DNA of 64,000 nt from JBIQJD01 sp044507695 (GCA_044507695.1 JBIQJD010000001.1:248001-312000); one strand, 5' to 3'; counted from the stretch's first letter, positions 41,308 through 51,259 are shown. A program made the numbers and translations. Notes: generated by a model from the sequence alone, not told the origin.

Positions 41308-41784
41308 ATGAGTGAGGGAAATTTCGTATACCTTACAAGAGAACGTCTGGTAGAGCTCGAAAAAGAGCTGCAGGAATTAAAAACCAACGGCCGCAAAGAG
41401 ATAGCCGCTAAAATTGCTGAAGCAAGAGCTCATGGCGATCTTTCAGAAAATGCTGAATATGATGCTGCTAAAGAAGAACAGGGTCTTTTTGAGTTAAAGA
41501 TTAGTAAGCTGGAAAATACATTGGCGCGTGCTAGGGTAATAGAAGCTTCACAATTTCCCGAAGGTCAGGTTCATATTCTTTCAACCGTTTTAATAAGAAA
41601 TATCAAAACCCAAAAGCAATTTGAATACACACTAGTTTCCCCCGAGGAAGCAGATTTTCAGGCTGGAAAAATCTCTGTTACTTCTCCTGTTGGCCAGGGC
41701 TTGATGGGAAGTAAGGTTGGTGAAATTGTTAAAGTGAAAGCTCCCGCCGGATTACTGGAGTTTGAGATATTATCCATTAAATAA
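41308..41784 (+). CDS. greA: Transcription elongation factor GreA
   Basis: 158 residues. The N-terminal coiled coil carries the tip acidic residues in AEARAHGDLSENAEYDAAKEEQ near residue 45 that enter the RNA polymerase secondary channel; the C-terminal FKBP-like domain ends with SPVGQGLMGSKVGE. It stimulates cleavage of backtracked RNA. It is the first gene of the plus-strand run that continues through ribD; only 20 bases separate it from ribD. Confidence 0.97.
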   Translation: MSEGNFVYLTRERLVELEKELQELKTNGRKEIAAKIAEARAHGDLSENAEYDAAKEEQGLFELKISKLENTLARARVIEASQFPEGQVHILSTVLIRNIKTQKQFEYTLVSPEEADFQAGKISVTSPVGQGLMGSKVGEIVKVKAPAGLLEFEILSIK

Positions 41785-41804
41785 TTTTTTTATAAAATGA
41801 TCCT

Positions 41805-42893
41805 TTGACGGATGAATCTTACATACAACTTGCGATTGAGATTGCAAAAAAAGGAATGGGACAGGTAAGCCCTAATCCCTTAGTTGGTTGTGTTATTACA
41901 AAGAATGATAGAATAATCAGTGCCGGATATCATGAAAAGTACGGGGAAAATCACGCTGAGATAAATGCAATTAATTCTGCTGCTGAAAGTGTAGAAGGTG
42001 CAACGCTGTACATAAATCTTGAACCTTGCAGCCACACCGGAAAAACCCCGCCTTGCGTTGATAGAATAATTGAAAGCAAAATTAAAAAAGTTGTTATTGG
42101 TACGCTGGATATGAATCCCCTTGTAAGCGGGCAGGGAATTAAAAAATTAAAACAAGCCGGAATTGAAACCCGGGTTGGTGTCCTTGAAAAAGAATGTATT
42201 GAACTAAATAAATTTTTTTTCAAGTACATAACAAAAAAGCAGCCATATGTTACTTTAAAAGCTGCGCAGACTCTTGATGGAAAAATTGCAGATAATGATG
42301 GTGAATCCAAATGGATTTCATCGGTTAGTTCAAGACGTTTCGTTCATTCGCTCCGTGCACGTTATGATGCTGTATTAATTGGCACCGGCACGGTTTTAAA
42401 AGATGATCCAAGCCTTACTGTAAGATTAACCGAGGGCAGAAATCCATACAGAATAATTTTGGATGCCGGGCTGAAACTGAAAACTGATAAAAAATTATTT
42501 TTAAATAATTTTGATAAAAAACTGATTATCCTTACTTCTAAAACAAGCAGCATCCGCCGCAAAAAAATCAAAACACTAACTTCACTTGGAGCAAGGATAA
42601 TTTTTGTAAAAGAAAATTCTGACGGCAGGCTTAATATTAAAAATGTATTAAAAGAATTAGGCAAAATGAATATATCATCTCTGCTTGTAGAAGGCGGAAG
42701 CAGATTGTTCAGTTCTTTCATTCATGAAAATTTATATGATGATATTTTGCTTTTTATAAGCCCCAAATTACTTGGCTGCGGTCTTCCCGTTGTTCAAAGC
42801 ATCGGAACAAAATCCATCAGTAATGCGCACAAAATTAAAATAGAAAATATTGAGCGGATCGGTGACGATCTTCTTGTTGAATTAAAAAAATAA
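41805..42893 (+). CDS. ribD: Bifunctional riboflavin deaminase/reductase RibD
   Basis: 362 residues. Deaminase half: zinc ligands His-50 (HAEINA), Cys-75 and Cys-84 (EPCSHTGKTPPC). Reductase half from about 150: TLKAAQTLDGKIA, GTGTVLKDDPSLTVR, LLVEGGSRLFSSF. It converts the first pyrimidine of the riboflavin pathway in two steps. The start appears to be TTG; nearby ATGs are out of frame and there is no strong ribosome site. It is followed at 20 bases by ribE; ribBA and ribH are not in the window. Confidence 0.95.
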   Translation: MTDESYIQLAIEIAKKGMGQVSPNPLVGCVITKNDRIISAGYHEKYGENHAEINAINSAAESVEGATLYINLEPCSHTGKTPPCVDRIIESKIKKVVIGTLDMNPLVSGQGIKKLKQAGIETRVGVLEKECIELNKFFFKYITKKQPYVTLKAAQTLDGKIADNDGESKWISSVSSRRFVHSLRARYDAVLIGTGTVLKDDPSLTVRLTEGRNPYRIILDAGLKLKTDKKLFLNNFDKKLIILTSKTSSIRRKKIKTLTSLGARIIFVKENSDGRLNIKNVLKELGKMNISSLLVEGGSRLFSSFIHENLYDDILLFISPKLLGCGLPVVQSIGTKSISNAHKIKIENIERIGDDLLVELKK

Positions 42894-42913
42894 TTTCTCT
42901 TCCGGAATAAAAT

Positions 42914-43516
42914 ATGTTTACAGGTTTAATTGAAGAAACAGGCTCGTTGATAGAAAAAATTCCAACTGGTAACGGTTACCGTTTAACTTTTTCAGCAAAA
43001 AAAGTAATGGATGATATTGAAACCGGAAGCAGTATCGCGGTTAACGGCTGCTGCCTTACTGTTGTGGAATTTGGAAATGATCATTTCTCGGTTGATGCAA
43101 TTGAAGAAACTTTAAAGAAAACAAATTTGGGTACCTTACAAAAAGGAAGCAAAGTAAATCTTGAAAGACCTTTAAAAGCTGATGCACGCCTTGGCGGACA
43201 TTTTGTACTCGGTCATGTTGATACAACAGGACAAATTGAAAGCATAGAAGAACTTTCCAACAGCCATTTCGTAAATATCTCTTTCCCGGAAGAATTTGAA
43301 AAATATTTAATCTACGTTGGCTCTGTTGCTATTGATGGCGTAAGTATGACTGTAGCACAATTGGGCAAGAATTCTTTTTCTGTTGGCGTTATTCCGCACA
43401 CATGGAAGGAAACTGTTTTTTCTCTTAAGAAACCCGGCGATACTGTTAATCTTGAATTTGATGTGCTTGGTAAATATGTTGAAAGAATAATGGAAGGAAA
43501 GAAAGCGCAGGTTTAA
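42914..43516 (+). CDS. ribE: Riboflavin synthase, alpha subunit
   Basis: 200 residues made of two lumazine-binding repeats, beginning MFTGLIEETGSL and with the repeat pairs SIAVNGCCLTVVEF and SVAIDGVSMTVAQL, and GGHFVLGHVDTTG at the hinge. It dismutates two lumazine molecules to riboflavin. It is placed between ribD and tilS in the same transcript. Confidence 0.97.
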   Translation: MFTGLIEETGSLIEKIPTGNGYRLTFSAKKVMDDIETGSSIAVNGCCLTVVEFGNDHFSVDAIEETLKKTNLGTLQKGSKVNLERPLKADARLGGHFVLGHVDTTGQIESIEELSNSHFVNISFPEEFEKYLIYVGSVAIDGVSMTVAQLGKNSFSVGVIPHTWKETVFSLKKPGDTVNLEFDVLGKYVERIMEGKKAQV

Positions 43517-43531
43517 TTTTCCTGCTGATAA

Positions 43532-44896
43532 ATGAAAAAAGTTGAACAGGCTGTAATAAATTTTATTGAGCGAAACGAACTGCTGCAAAATGATGATAAA
43601 GTTTTAATAGCATTAAGCGGCGGGCCGGATTCTGTTTTTCTGCTGCACTTCCTGAAAAAATTTCAAAGTAAATTTAAAATTTCTTTAGCTGCATTTCACT
43701 TGAATCATCAACTGAGAGGAAAAGCTGCGGATGCAGATGAGAATTTTTGCAGGAAGTTATGTGTTCAACTGGAGGTTCCTTTTTTTTCATCATCAATTAA
43801 TGTAAAAAAGATTGCTGCTTCTCAAAAAATATCATTTGAAGAAGCTGGCAGAAGAGTACGTTATGATGAACTAAAAAAAATTGCTGAACAAACCGGCTGT
43901 ACAAAAATAGCTACCGGGCATATTGCTGATGATAATGCTGAGACAGTATTATTGAATCTGATTAAAGGAACCGGATTGAAAGGGATTTCCGGAATTCCGT
44001 TTAAACGCGGAAATATCATTCGTCCACTTTTATCAATTACGAAAGATGAAATCCTGAATTTTCTTAATGAGAATAATTTTAAATACAGGAAGGATAAATC
44101 AAATCTCTCAAATGATTATGAGAGAAATCTAATCCGCAACAAAATTATTCCGGTTATTAAACGAAGATTAAATCCATCTTTTTCTGATAGTATTTTAAGA
44201 TCATCAAAAAATTTCAGAGATCATTTAAATTATTTTGAGAAAAAATTATTTGCATTAGCAAATTTGGTTTCTCACTATAACGGGAAAGAGCTTGAACTGA
44301 AAATTGATGAGTTAAACAAGCTGGAAGAAATAGAAAAATCGGAAGTTGTAAGAACAGTTATTGAAAGAAACTTTTCAGCACAAATTACGTTTAACGATAC
44401 GGCTAAAATTTTATCCCTGCTAAAAAAAGAGACAGGTACATTAGTAAAATTATCAGGTAAACTTTCAGCGGCAAAGGAAAGAGATAAAATTTATATTTAC
44501 CGGAATCATCCTGAAAAAAAATTTATTCATTTGAAAATATACGCCGGAGAAAAAATTAAATTAAACGGCAAAACACTTTTTATAAATACCTGCACTAATT
44601 TACCGGAAAAATTTTCTGATGCCCATACAGTGGAATATATTTCTGCTGATGATCTTGATGATCAATTCACTATCAGGCAATGGAAGCAGGGGGATAAATT
44701 TTTTCCGCTTGGATTGAAAGGATCAAAAAAAATTTCAGATTTCTTAAACGAACAGAAAATCCTTTCATTCAAAAAAAAGGAGCAGCTGCTGTTAACTAAT
44801 GCAGGCAGGATTGTTTGGGTAATTGGCTTAAGAATAGACGACAGATTCAAAATTACAAAATCTACTAAAAGGATTTACCAGCTATGTCTAATTTAA
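43532..44896 (+). CDS. tilS: tRNA(Ile)-lysidine synthetase
   Basis: 454 residues. The PP-loop SGGPDS is at residues 29-34 (VLIALSGGPDSVFLL), then FHLNHQLRG, the GHIADDNAETVLL segment near 130 and KGTGLKGISG; C-terminal tRNA-binding domains end in the RQWKQGDKFFPLGLKGSKKISDF signature region. It adds lysine to C34 of the CAU-anticodon tRNA-Ile2 so that it reads AUA. It overlaps hpt by 13 bases, a pairing seen in many bacteria. Confidence 0.95.
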   Translation: MKKVEQAVINFIERNELLQNDDKVLIALSGGPDSVFLLHFLKKFQSKFKISLAAFHLNHQLRGKAADADENFCRKLCVQLEVPFFSSSINVKKIAASQKISFEEAGRRVRYDELKKIAEQTGCTKIATGHIADDNAETVLLNLIKGTGLKGISGIPFKRGNIIRPLLSITKDEILNFLNENNFKYRKDKSNLSNDYERNLIRNKIIPVIKRRLNPSFSDSILRSSKNFRDHLNYFEKKLFALANLVSHYNGKELELKIDELNKLEEIEKSEVVRTVIERNFSAQITFNDTAKILSLLKKETGTLVKLSGKLSAAKERDKIYIYRNHPEKKFIHLKIYAGEKIKLNGKTLFINTCTNLPEKFSDAHTVEYISADDLDDQFTIRQWKQGDKFFPLGLKGSKKISDFLNEQKILSFKKKEQLLLTNAGRIVWVIGLRIDDRFKITKSTKRIYQLCLI

Positions 44897-45459
44897 AAAA
44901 CGGTCATATTAAGATCGGGAATGATGTTTTCGTTCCTTTTATTACTGAAGACCAGATTCAGCAAAGAGTTAAAGAACTTGGCAAACAAATTTCTGAAGAT
45001 TATAAGGGAAAAACTCCCGTTTTTATTGGTGTGCTGAATGGAGCATTCATTTTCCTATCTGATCTTATTAAACATATTTCTATTGACTGCGAAATTGATT
45101 TCTTTAAATTATCGAGTTATGGTGATGAAAAAATTTCATCAGGCAAAGTTACAATGCTTAAAGAATTAAATTGCGATGTTAACGGAAGAGATATAATAAT
45201 TGTGGAGGATATAGTTGACACAGGACTTTCAATAAAGTTCATAGAAGATTTAATTTCACATCACACACCATCAAGTATGAAGGTTGTTTCGCTGCTGATG
45301 AAGCCCAATAGTCTTAGATATAATGTAAAAATTGATTATATTGGCTTCGATATTCCAAGCAAATTTGTGATTGGATATGGTTTAGATCATGCTCAGAGAT
45401 ACAGGAATTTGAGCTCTATATACGTTTTAAGTGATGACGGAGAAGCAAATAACAAATGA
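44884..45459 (+). CDS. hpt: Hypoxanthine phosphoribosyltransferase
   Basis: 191 residues. The PRPP-binding loop VEDIVDTGLS is near residue 107, with the N-terminal GVLNGAFIFLSDL and LSSYGDE. It salvages hypoxanthine or guanine to IMP/GMP. AAGGA within the tilS end serves as ribosome site. The stop overlaps the ftsH start (ATGA), so tilS, hpt and ftsH are translationally linked, as in Gram-positive bacteria. Confidence 0.95.
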   Translation: MSNLKNGHIKIGNDVFVPFITEDQIQQRVKELGKQISEDYKGKTPVFIGVLNGAFIFLSDLIKHISIDCEIDFFKLSSYGDEKISSGKVTMLKELNCDVNGRDIIIVEDIVDTGLSIKFIEDLISHHTPSSMKVVSLLMKPNSLRYNVKIDYIGFDIPSKFVIGYGLDHAQRYRNLSSIYVLSDDGEANNK

Positions 45460-47543
45460 ATCAAAAAATAAATTTATTAATGGCTGAAAATAACAATAAT
45501 AACAACAATAACAGGCAGGTTCCAAAACCACCTAAAGGCAGCGGACCGAATAAGCCTGATGATAATTTTGATTGGTCAAAAGTTATCCGCCTTGTCTTTG
45601 GGTGGGGAGCAGTAATTGTTGCTGCCGTAATTGTAATGCAGCTTTTCAGAACCGGAAATGCAAACTATGTTGAAATTTCTTACAATCAGTATGAAAAGTT
45701 ACTTGAACAGGATAAAATTGCTAAAGCAACTATAACCAAATCTGATATAAACGATTATTTCTTTAAGGCTGAACTTGTCTCAGAAGAACTGTTGAACATA
45801 AATGGCAGGGAAGTAAGGGTTAAGGAAATTTCAGTTTATCTTCCTGAACCAATGATTAAAGAACAGGAAGTTATCTGGAAATCGAAAGGCATCAGTTATT
45901 CATTTGATAAGGAATCAAGTGAATGGCTGAACATACTTCTCAGTTTCATTCCGTGGATAATTATAATTGCCGTATGGATAATTATAATGCGCAGAATGCA
46001 GGGCGGCAGCGGCGGAACGAGAGGTATTTTTTCTTTTGGGAAAAGTAAAGCAAAACTTATTACTCAATCCGGAACAAGAATTACCTTTAAAGATGTTGCC
46101 GGTGCAGATGAAGCTAAACTTGAACTTCATGAGATTATTGAATTCCTGAAGGAACCAACCAAATTTCAAAAACTTGGCGGTAAAATTCCGAGAGGAGTTT
46201 TGCTATTAGGCCCTCCCGGAACAGGGAAAACTTTGCTTGCAAGAGCCGTAGCAGGAGAAGCAGGCGTTCCCTTCTTTTCAATTTCCGGTGCGGATTTTGT
46301 TGAGATGTTTGTTGGTGTTGGTGCAAGCCGCGTTCGTGATCTTTTTGAACAGGGAAAGAAAAACGCTCCTTGCATAATTTTTATTGATGAAATTGATGCG
46401 GTTGGAAGACACCGCGGCGCTGGCCTTGGCGGCGGGCATGATGAAAGAGAACAAACTCTTAATCAGCTTTTGGTTGAAATGGATGGCTTTGAACAAAACA
46501 GCGGCGTTATAATTATTGCTGCTACAAATCGTCCCGATGTACTTGATCCTGCTTTGCTTAGACCGGGCAGATTTGATCGCCAGGTTGTAGTAGATCGACC
46601 TGATGTAAAAGGAAGAGAAGGAATTTTAAAAGTTCATACAAGAAATATTCCGTTGGATTCTGATGTAAAATTGGAAGTACTTGCTAAAGGAACACCAGGT
46701 TTGGCAGGTGCTGAATTGGCTAATCTTGTAAATGAAGCTGCACTGCTTGCTGCCAGAAAAAACAAGAAAAAAGTTGAGATGGTAGATTTTGAAGAAGCCA
46801 AAGATAAAGTAATGATGGGAATGGAAAGAAAGAGTATGATCATTTCTGAAGAAGAAAAGAAAACTACTGCTTACCATGAAATTGGGCACGTACTTGTTGC
46901 GCGAATGCTTCCGGAAGCTGATCCTGTTCATAAAGTAACTATCATTCCAAGAGGACGTGCACTTGGCGTTACTAGTTATTTGCCAATAGATGAAAAACAT
47001 ACATATTCTAAATCTTATCTTGAAGCGATAATTACTTATGCTTTAGGCGGAAGAGCAGCAGAAAAAATTATTTTTGATCATTACACAACCGGTGCGGGTA
47101 ATGATATTGAGAAAGCAACCGGCATTGCACGCAAAATGGTTTGTGAATGGGGAATGAGTGAAAAGCTCGGTCCTTTAAGTTACGGTGCAAAAGAAGAAGA
47201 AATTTTCCTCGGACGTGAAATTCAAAAACACCGCGATTACAGCGAACGCACAGCGATTGAAATTGATGATGAGATACGCAGAATTGTAAATTCAGCCATG
47301 GAACGTGCTGAAAAAATCTTAAGGGATAATATTGATCTGTTACACAGGCTTTCTAAAGAATTGCTTGAAAGAGAAATTCTTGATTCTGAAGAGATTGATA
47401 AATTAATTCGCGGGGAAGAACTTCCGCCTATTAAGAAAAACGGGGCTGCAGAAGAAAATCCCGCTGATGTTCCTGATCACGTTAAGAAATTAATGGAACA
47501 GAGAAAACCGAAAGAATCTTCCCCAAAAGATGAATCAAATTGA
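45456..47543 (+). CDS. ftsH: ATP-dependent zinc metalloprotease FtsH
   Basis: 695 residues from the ATG overlapping hpt; an ATG eight codons later is an alternative. An Asn-rich N-terminal tail (several consecutive AAT/AAC codons) precedes membrane helix 1 (VIRLVFGWGAVIVAAVIVMQL); a periplasmic domain; helix 2 (FIPWIIIIAVWIIIM) near 165; AAA module with Walker A GPPGTGKT near 252, Walker B IIFIDEIDAVG and SRH RPGRFDRQ; zinc site HEIGH near 474. Hexameric membrane-protein quality-control protease. Its end overlaps the next gene by 14 bases. Confidence 0.97.
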   Translation: MNQKINLLMAENNNNNNNNRQVPKPPKGSGPNKPDDNFDWSKVIRLVFGWGAVIVAAVIVMQLFRTGNANYVEISYNQYEKLLEQDKIAKATITKSDINDYFFKAELVSEELLNINGREVRVKEISVYLPEPMIKEQEVIWKSKGISYSFDKESSEWLNILLSFIPWIIIIAVWIIIMRRMQGGSGGTRGIFSFGKSKAKLITQSGTRITFKDVAGADEAKLELHEIIEFLKEPTKFQKLGGKIPRGVLLLGPPGTGKTLLARAVAGEAGVPFFSISGADFVEMFVGVGASRVRDLFEQGKKNAPCIIFIDEIDAVGRHRGAGLGGGHDEREQTLNQLLVEMDGFEQNSGVIIIAATNRPDVLDPALLRPGRFDRQVVVDRPDVKGREGILKVHTRNIPLDSDVKLEVLAKGTPGLAGAELANLVNEAALLAARKNKKKVEMVDFEEAKDKVMMGMERKSMIISEEEKKTTAYHEIGHVLVARMLPEADPVHKVTIIPRGRALGVTSYLPIDEKHTYSKSYLEAIITYALGGRAAEKIIFDHYTTGAGNDIEKATGIARKMVCEWGMSEKLGPLSYGAKEEEIFLGREIQKHRDYSERTAIEIDDEIRRIVNSAMERAEKILRDNIDLLHRLSKELLEREILDSEEIDKLIRGEELPPIKKNGAAEENPADVPDHVKKLMEQRKPKESSPKDESN

Positions 47544-48198
47544 CAGCGGAACAATTAATTACAGGGATGAAATAGTTAGAAAACTAATTCATCTCTGTTC
47601 GTTATCTATCCCGATAATTTACTATTTCATTCCACAAAAAGATGCCGTGATTATTCTCGGCATACTTACTTTTATTGCACTTATACTTGATCTGGGCAGG
47701 CATTATCTTCCTTCGGTGGGTAAAATCTTTCATTCACTATTTGGTTTCTTACTGAGAAAACATGAAGTTGATACACGTAAAAAAAATCTGAACGGCGCAA
47801 CATATGTATTATTATCAGCTTTAATTTGTGTAATTATCTTCCCGAAAATATTCTTCATTACTGCATTTTCAATTCTGATTGTTAGCGATTCACTTGCTGC
47901 ATTAATCGGGCGCAAATTCGGCCGCCATAAATTTCTTAGGAAAAGTCTAGAGGGAACTTTAGCCTTCTTCATAAGTGCAAGCATCGTAGTTTTATTCACC
48001 CCAAAGATTGAAGGGTTGGCTTCTGAATATTTTATAGGAATTTTTGCAGCATTTATTGGTGCCATAATTGAAAATGTTTCCTTCGGAATTGCCGATGATA
48101 ATTTATCAATACCAATTTCAATCGGTTTTACTATGTGGGGGTTGTATTTATTGTTTTTTCCGGAATTACAATTTATTCTGCCAAACGTACCGAGGTAA
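47530..48198 (+). CDS. CTP-dependent dolichol/polyprenol kinase-like membrane protein
   Basis: 222 residues with six or seven membrane helices. EIVRKLIHL at the N terminus, then SDSLAALIGRKFGRHKF and KSLEGTLAFF, match the SEC59/dolichol-kinase branch of the phosphatidate cytidylyltransferase-like superfamily, where these loops bind CTP and metal. Bacterial members are little studied; phytol, polyprenol or diacylglycerol phosphorylation are options. It overlaps ftsH by 14 bases and its TAA stop overlaps the next ATG by one base, so expression is tied to both. Confidence 0.82.
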   Translation: MNQIDSGTINYRDEIVRKLIHLCSLSIPIIYYFIPQKDAVIILGILTFIALILDLGRHYLPSVGKIFHSLFGFLLRKHEVDTRKKNLNGATYVLLSALICVIIFPKIFFITAFSILIVSDSLAALIGRKFGRHKFLRKSLEGTLAFFISASIVVLFTPKIEGLASEYFIGIFAAFIGAIIENVSFGIADDNLSIPISIGFTMWGLYLLFFPELQFILPNVPR

Positions 48199-49307
48199 TG
48201 ATGCATAGAATTTTTACATTTTGTTTAATCGGGGTAATCGGATTAGTTCTCGTTTCTTGTGATTCGGCTGATAAACCGGCGCGCGGTTTGGAGGATGAAA
48301 TTTACGTTGTGGCTGACTCAGTTGAATTTGAAGAACTTCGTACCGCATTAGAAACTGCATTTGAAAAAATAATCTACACTCCACAGCCTGAAAAACTTTT
48401 TCAGCTTAAAAGAATTTCTCCCGATCAAATTGAAAATAATCAAAATAAAAAAAACCTGATTATAACTGCTCCGCTTAATTCAAAATCAAACACTTCAAAA
48501 TTTATTAATGCGGTAATCGATTCATCAGTTAAGAATCAAATTGTAAATAATGAAACGTTCATAATTAATAAATATGATCTGTGGGCAAAGAATCAGCTTG
48601 TAATGCTGTTAACTGCTCCATCAATGGAAGAACTTGAAGTTAAAATTCTTCAGGAAAAAGACAGGCTGCTATATGCTTTCCAGGAAATTTCAGATAAAAG
48701 ATTATATGAATCACTTTACAATTCACGTTATGAACGTGAACCGGTTGAAGGAAAATTATTGAAAGATTACGGCTGGATAGTTTATGTTCAGGCTGATTTT
48801 AATATTGCTCTTGATAAACCTGAAGACAATTTTATCTGGCTAAGAAGATCTCCTAACAGTGATATGGAACGCTGGATTTTTGTTCACTGGATTGAAAATG
48901 CCTCACCTGCATATTTAAACGAAGATTCTATACGCACTATAAGAAACAGAATTACTCAGAAATATTACAGAACTACGGATGATACTTCCTACGTTGTGAT
49001 TGCGGAAGATTATTTCATGACAAGTGAAGTTAATTTTAAAGGACGGTATGCAATTTTCACTCAGGGATTATGGGACCTGAATATTAAAGGAATGGGCGGT
49101 CCTTTTATAAATTATACTTTTTACGATGAGAACACAAAAAGAATTTATATGCTTGACGGTTCTGTGTTCGCTCCCAAATATTACAAACGAAATTTAATTC
49201 ATCAGATGGATGTTGTTCTTCAATCATTTATGACTGAAGCTGAACTTAGTGAGGAAAGAATTTCTGAACTTCAGAGTGCGGCTGAAGATTACCAACCGCT
49301 CAGGTAA
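48198..49307 (+). CDS. DUF4837 lipoprotein
   Basis: 369 residues from ATG 48198 (TAATG overlap); the next codon is also ATG and is better spaced from the GAGG site. Signal with lipobox cysteine near residue 16 (LVLVSC), then KPARGLEDEIYVVAD and the long alpha/beta body with YGWIVYVQADFNIAL and RGLWDLNIKGMGGPFINY-like segments that I associate with DUF4837, a Bacteroidota/Ignavibacteria family of unknown function. The constant placement after envelope genes suggests a role in the cell envelope, but nothing in the sequence names one. Confidence 0.82.
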   Translation: MMHRIFTFCLIGVIGLVLVSCDSADKPARGLEDEIYVVADSVEFEELRTALETAFEKIIYTPQPEKLFQLKRISPDQIENNQNKKNLIITAPLNSKSNTSKFINAVIDSSVKNQIVNNETFIINKYDLWAKNQLVMLLTAPSMEELEVKILQEKDRLLYAFQEISDKRLYESLYNSRYEREPVEGKLLKDYGWIVYVQADFNIALDKPEDNFIWLRRSPNSDMERWIFVHWIENASPAYLNEDSIRTIRNRITQKYYRTTDDTSYVVIAEDYFMTSEVNFKGRYAIFTQGLWDLNIKGMGGPFINYTFYDENTKRIYMLDGSVFAPKYYKRNLIHQMDVVLQSFMTEAELSEERISELQSAAEDYQPLR

Positions 49308-49309
49308 AA

Positions 49310-51259
49310 TTAATCAGCCAATAGTGATTCCAGTCCATGGGGGATTTTATAATCGGGAAGATCAGTTTTAACTTTCTGCAGATACAATTTAGCCCGTTCA
49401 ACTTTATCAAACTGCATTTCATAAACTGCTCTTCTTACTAGCATTGATCCTGTAAAATTCTCAATCATATTTATATAATAATTTTTGGTTTCCGGCAATC
49501 GTATTTTAAAATTAGGATCCGCTGCTGGAAAGTATTCACGGCTGTTTGTAACCCTGAATAAAAACAAATCAGGTATAAGAGTGTAACCATCAGGTAGTTT
49601 GAATGAACCTTGCTGCATTTCAACTTCAAAAATTTCCGGTCCTATAAAAATATCTTTTTTATTAATGTTTGAAGATAAAATTCCAGCCATTATTCTTTGG
49701 TAAAGATTCTCAAGCAGAACTGAATTATATTCATCTCCTGATTCAAAAGGCTTTAAAGCATTCAGAAAAAGATCAACATCATTTTTTATTCCGGATAAAA
49801 TTCCCGGGTAGGCAGTTTCAAGTTGTTTATAGTACCATGATCTTCTCAGTAGTTCTTTATCAACTATTGCTGTATTTCTTTTGTAACCTTCTACAAACTG
49901 AAAATAATATGAAGGTGAAATTAAATAATCCCACTGATAACTAAGTATCAATGCATTGTTTCCGGTGCTGGTTAAAACTGCTTTTGTGTAATCTTGGAAA
50001 GTATATGTATCACTTTTATCTGCTTTGCCTAAGTTCAGATAAAATTGCAATAACACAAAAACTGCAATTAGTATGGCTGAAACTTTATATGAATAATTAT
50101 TTACTGATGAATTAAACTTCAGAATCGATAGAAGTTTTACAATTCCGAATAAAGAAAAGAAACCAAGACTGATATATGCCAGCAGAAAATATGAATCAAT
50201 ATCTGCAATATCATAATTGATTGAATAAAGTATGGTTGAGAAAAGCGAAATGAGTAAAAAAACAAAAGCTCTTTTTGAAATAAGGTAAGATGAAACAATT
50301 CCAAAAATACAGATGAAAATTCCTATGTTAAATTCGCGGAAAAGATTTTCAAAGAAATAAATCAATTGCTGCTTTGCTGCTTCTGATGAAGAGAAAAGCC
50401 ACACCTGGTATTGCTTGCCTGAAATGTGCCTCATCAGTCGTTCAAAATCTATCGGGTTGCCCCAGTTTATTACAGGATTTTGTGCAGCCCGAAGCGGGAG
50501 GTATGAATAAATCAGCACAAGAAGCGGAACAAAAATTAAAAGCATCAACCCGATTTTCTTAAAAGCGGTTTTGTTAAATCCATTCTTCATGAAAAAAAGA
50601 TATGCGGCACCGGGAAGAATGAGGAGTGTAGTCATGTGGTTTGAAAACCCAAGTGCCAGTGCACCAGAAAACCAAAGCCAATGTACAAGATCATTTTCTT
50701 TTTTAAGGTAAGCTTTTACTAAAGAAAAAATTATCAGCAGAATTAAAAAAATGTGCAGTGAATAAACCTCCACAGATGTACTTTGCAGCCAGTACGTTTG
50801 GCTGAATGCAAGTATTAGTGAAGCCGCAGTAATTGAAATTACAATTTTTATTTGCGGAATTTCAGAAACTGATTCGGCGATATTAATTTCGGATTTATTA
50901 CGCCGCTGTTTTTTGATTTTATCTTTTTTGATTTTTTTAGATGAAGTTTGAAATGAAGAAACATTTAATAATAACTCCCTTGATGTAAGCGCAAATAAAT
51001 AAATTCCTCCGGCACAAAAAATGGCAGCAAGAAGATTAAGCTTATAAATAATTGTAAACGGCAGCGGCAAAATTGAAAACAGATATCCAACTATTGTAAA
51101 CAGCGGGTATCCGGTAGGATGAGCAATTCCTAATGTTGCCTGAACCGCAGCAAGTTCACCGGAATCAATCTGCAAAACGCCGGGAGCCAAAGTAATGAGA
51201 TAAACAATAAACGCTGCCTGTGCGGGTATAACGTAAAAATATTTTTTAAATGAACTCAA
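49310..51259 (-). CDS. DUF2723 membrane protein (O-mannosyltransferase-like glycosyltransferase)
   Basis: 649 residues with about ten N-terminal membrane helices and a soluble C-terminal third. The first loop has the family signature LAPGVLQIDSGELAAVQ with an Asp-Ser-Gly-Glu core and GIAHPTGYPLFT, the catalytic-acid region of GT-C-fold transferases. DUF2723 proteins are thought to move a lipid-linked sugar onto a periplasmic acceptor; in Bacteroidota relatives have been linked to protein O-glycosylation. A lysine-rich loop (KKIKKDKIKKQRR) near residue 108 faces the cytoplasm. The ATG overlaps the glnE stop (ATGA). Confidence 0.87.
   Translation of the reverse strand: MSSFKKYFYVIPAQAAFIVYLITLAPGVLQIDSGELAAVQATLGIAHPTGYPLFTIVGYLFSILPLPFTIIYKLNLLAAIFCAGGIYLFALTSRELLLNVSSFQTSSKKIKKDKIKKQRRNKSEINIAESVSEIPQIKIVISITAASLILAFSQTYWLQSTSVEVYSLHIFLILLIIFSLVKAYLKKENDLVHWLWFSGALALGFSNHMTTLLILPGAAYLFFMKNGFNKTAFKKIGLMLLIFVPLLVLIYSYLPLRAAQNPVINWGNPIDFERLMRHISGKQYQVWLFSSSEAAKQQLIYFFENLFREFNIGIFICIFGIVSSYLISKRAFVFLLISLFSTILYSINYDIADIDSYFLLAYISLGFFSLFGIVKLLSILKFNSSVNNYSYKVSAILIAVFVLLQFYLNLGKADKSDTYTFQDYTKAVLTSTGNNALILSYQWDYLISPSYYFQFVEGYKRNTAIVDKELLRRSWYYKQLETAYPGILSGIKNDVDLFLNALKPFESGDEYNSVLLENLYQRIMAGILSSNINKKDIFIGPEIFEVEMQQGSFKLPDGYTLIPDLFLFRVTNSREYFPAADPNFKIRLPETKNYYINMIENFTGSMLVRRAVYEMQFDKVERAKLYLQKVKTDLPDYKIPHGLESLLAD

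Noticed and set aside
41951..42721. Two 119-residue minus-strand frames
   Set aside because: Both are antisense to ribD, whose motifs are unambiguous.
45486..45515. AAT/AAC codon run as a microsatellite or phase-variation tract
   Set aside because: The run mixes AAT and AAC, is short and lies in frame within the ftsH N-terminal tail; slippage by single bases is not favoured.
47730..48206. 158-residue minus-strand frame
   Set aside because: It lies fully inside the well-supported kinase-like gene on the other strand, and its composition mirrors that gene's hydrophobic codons.
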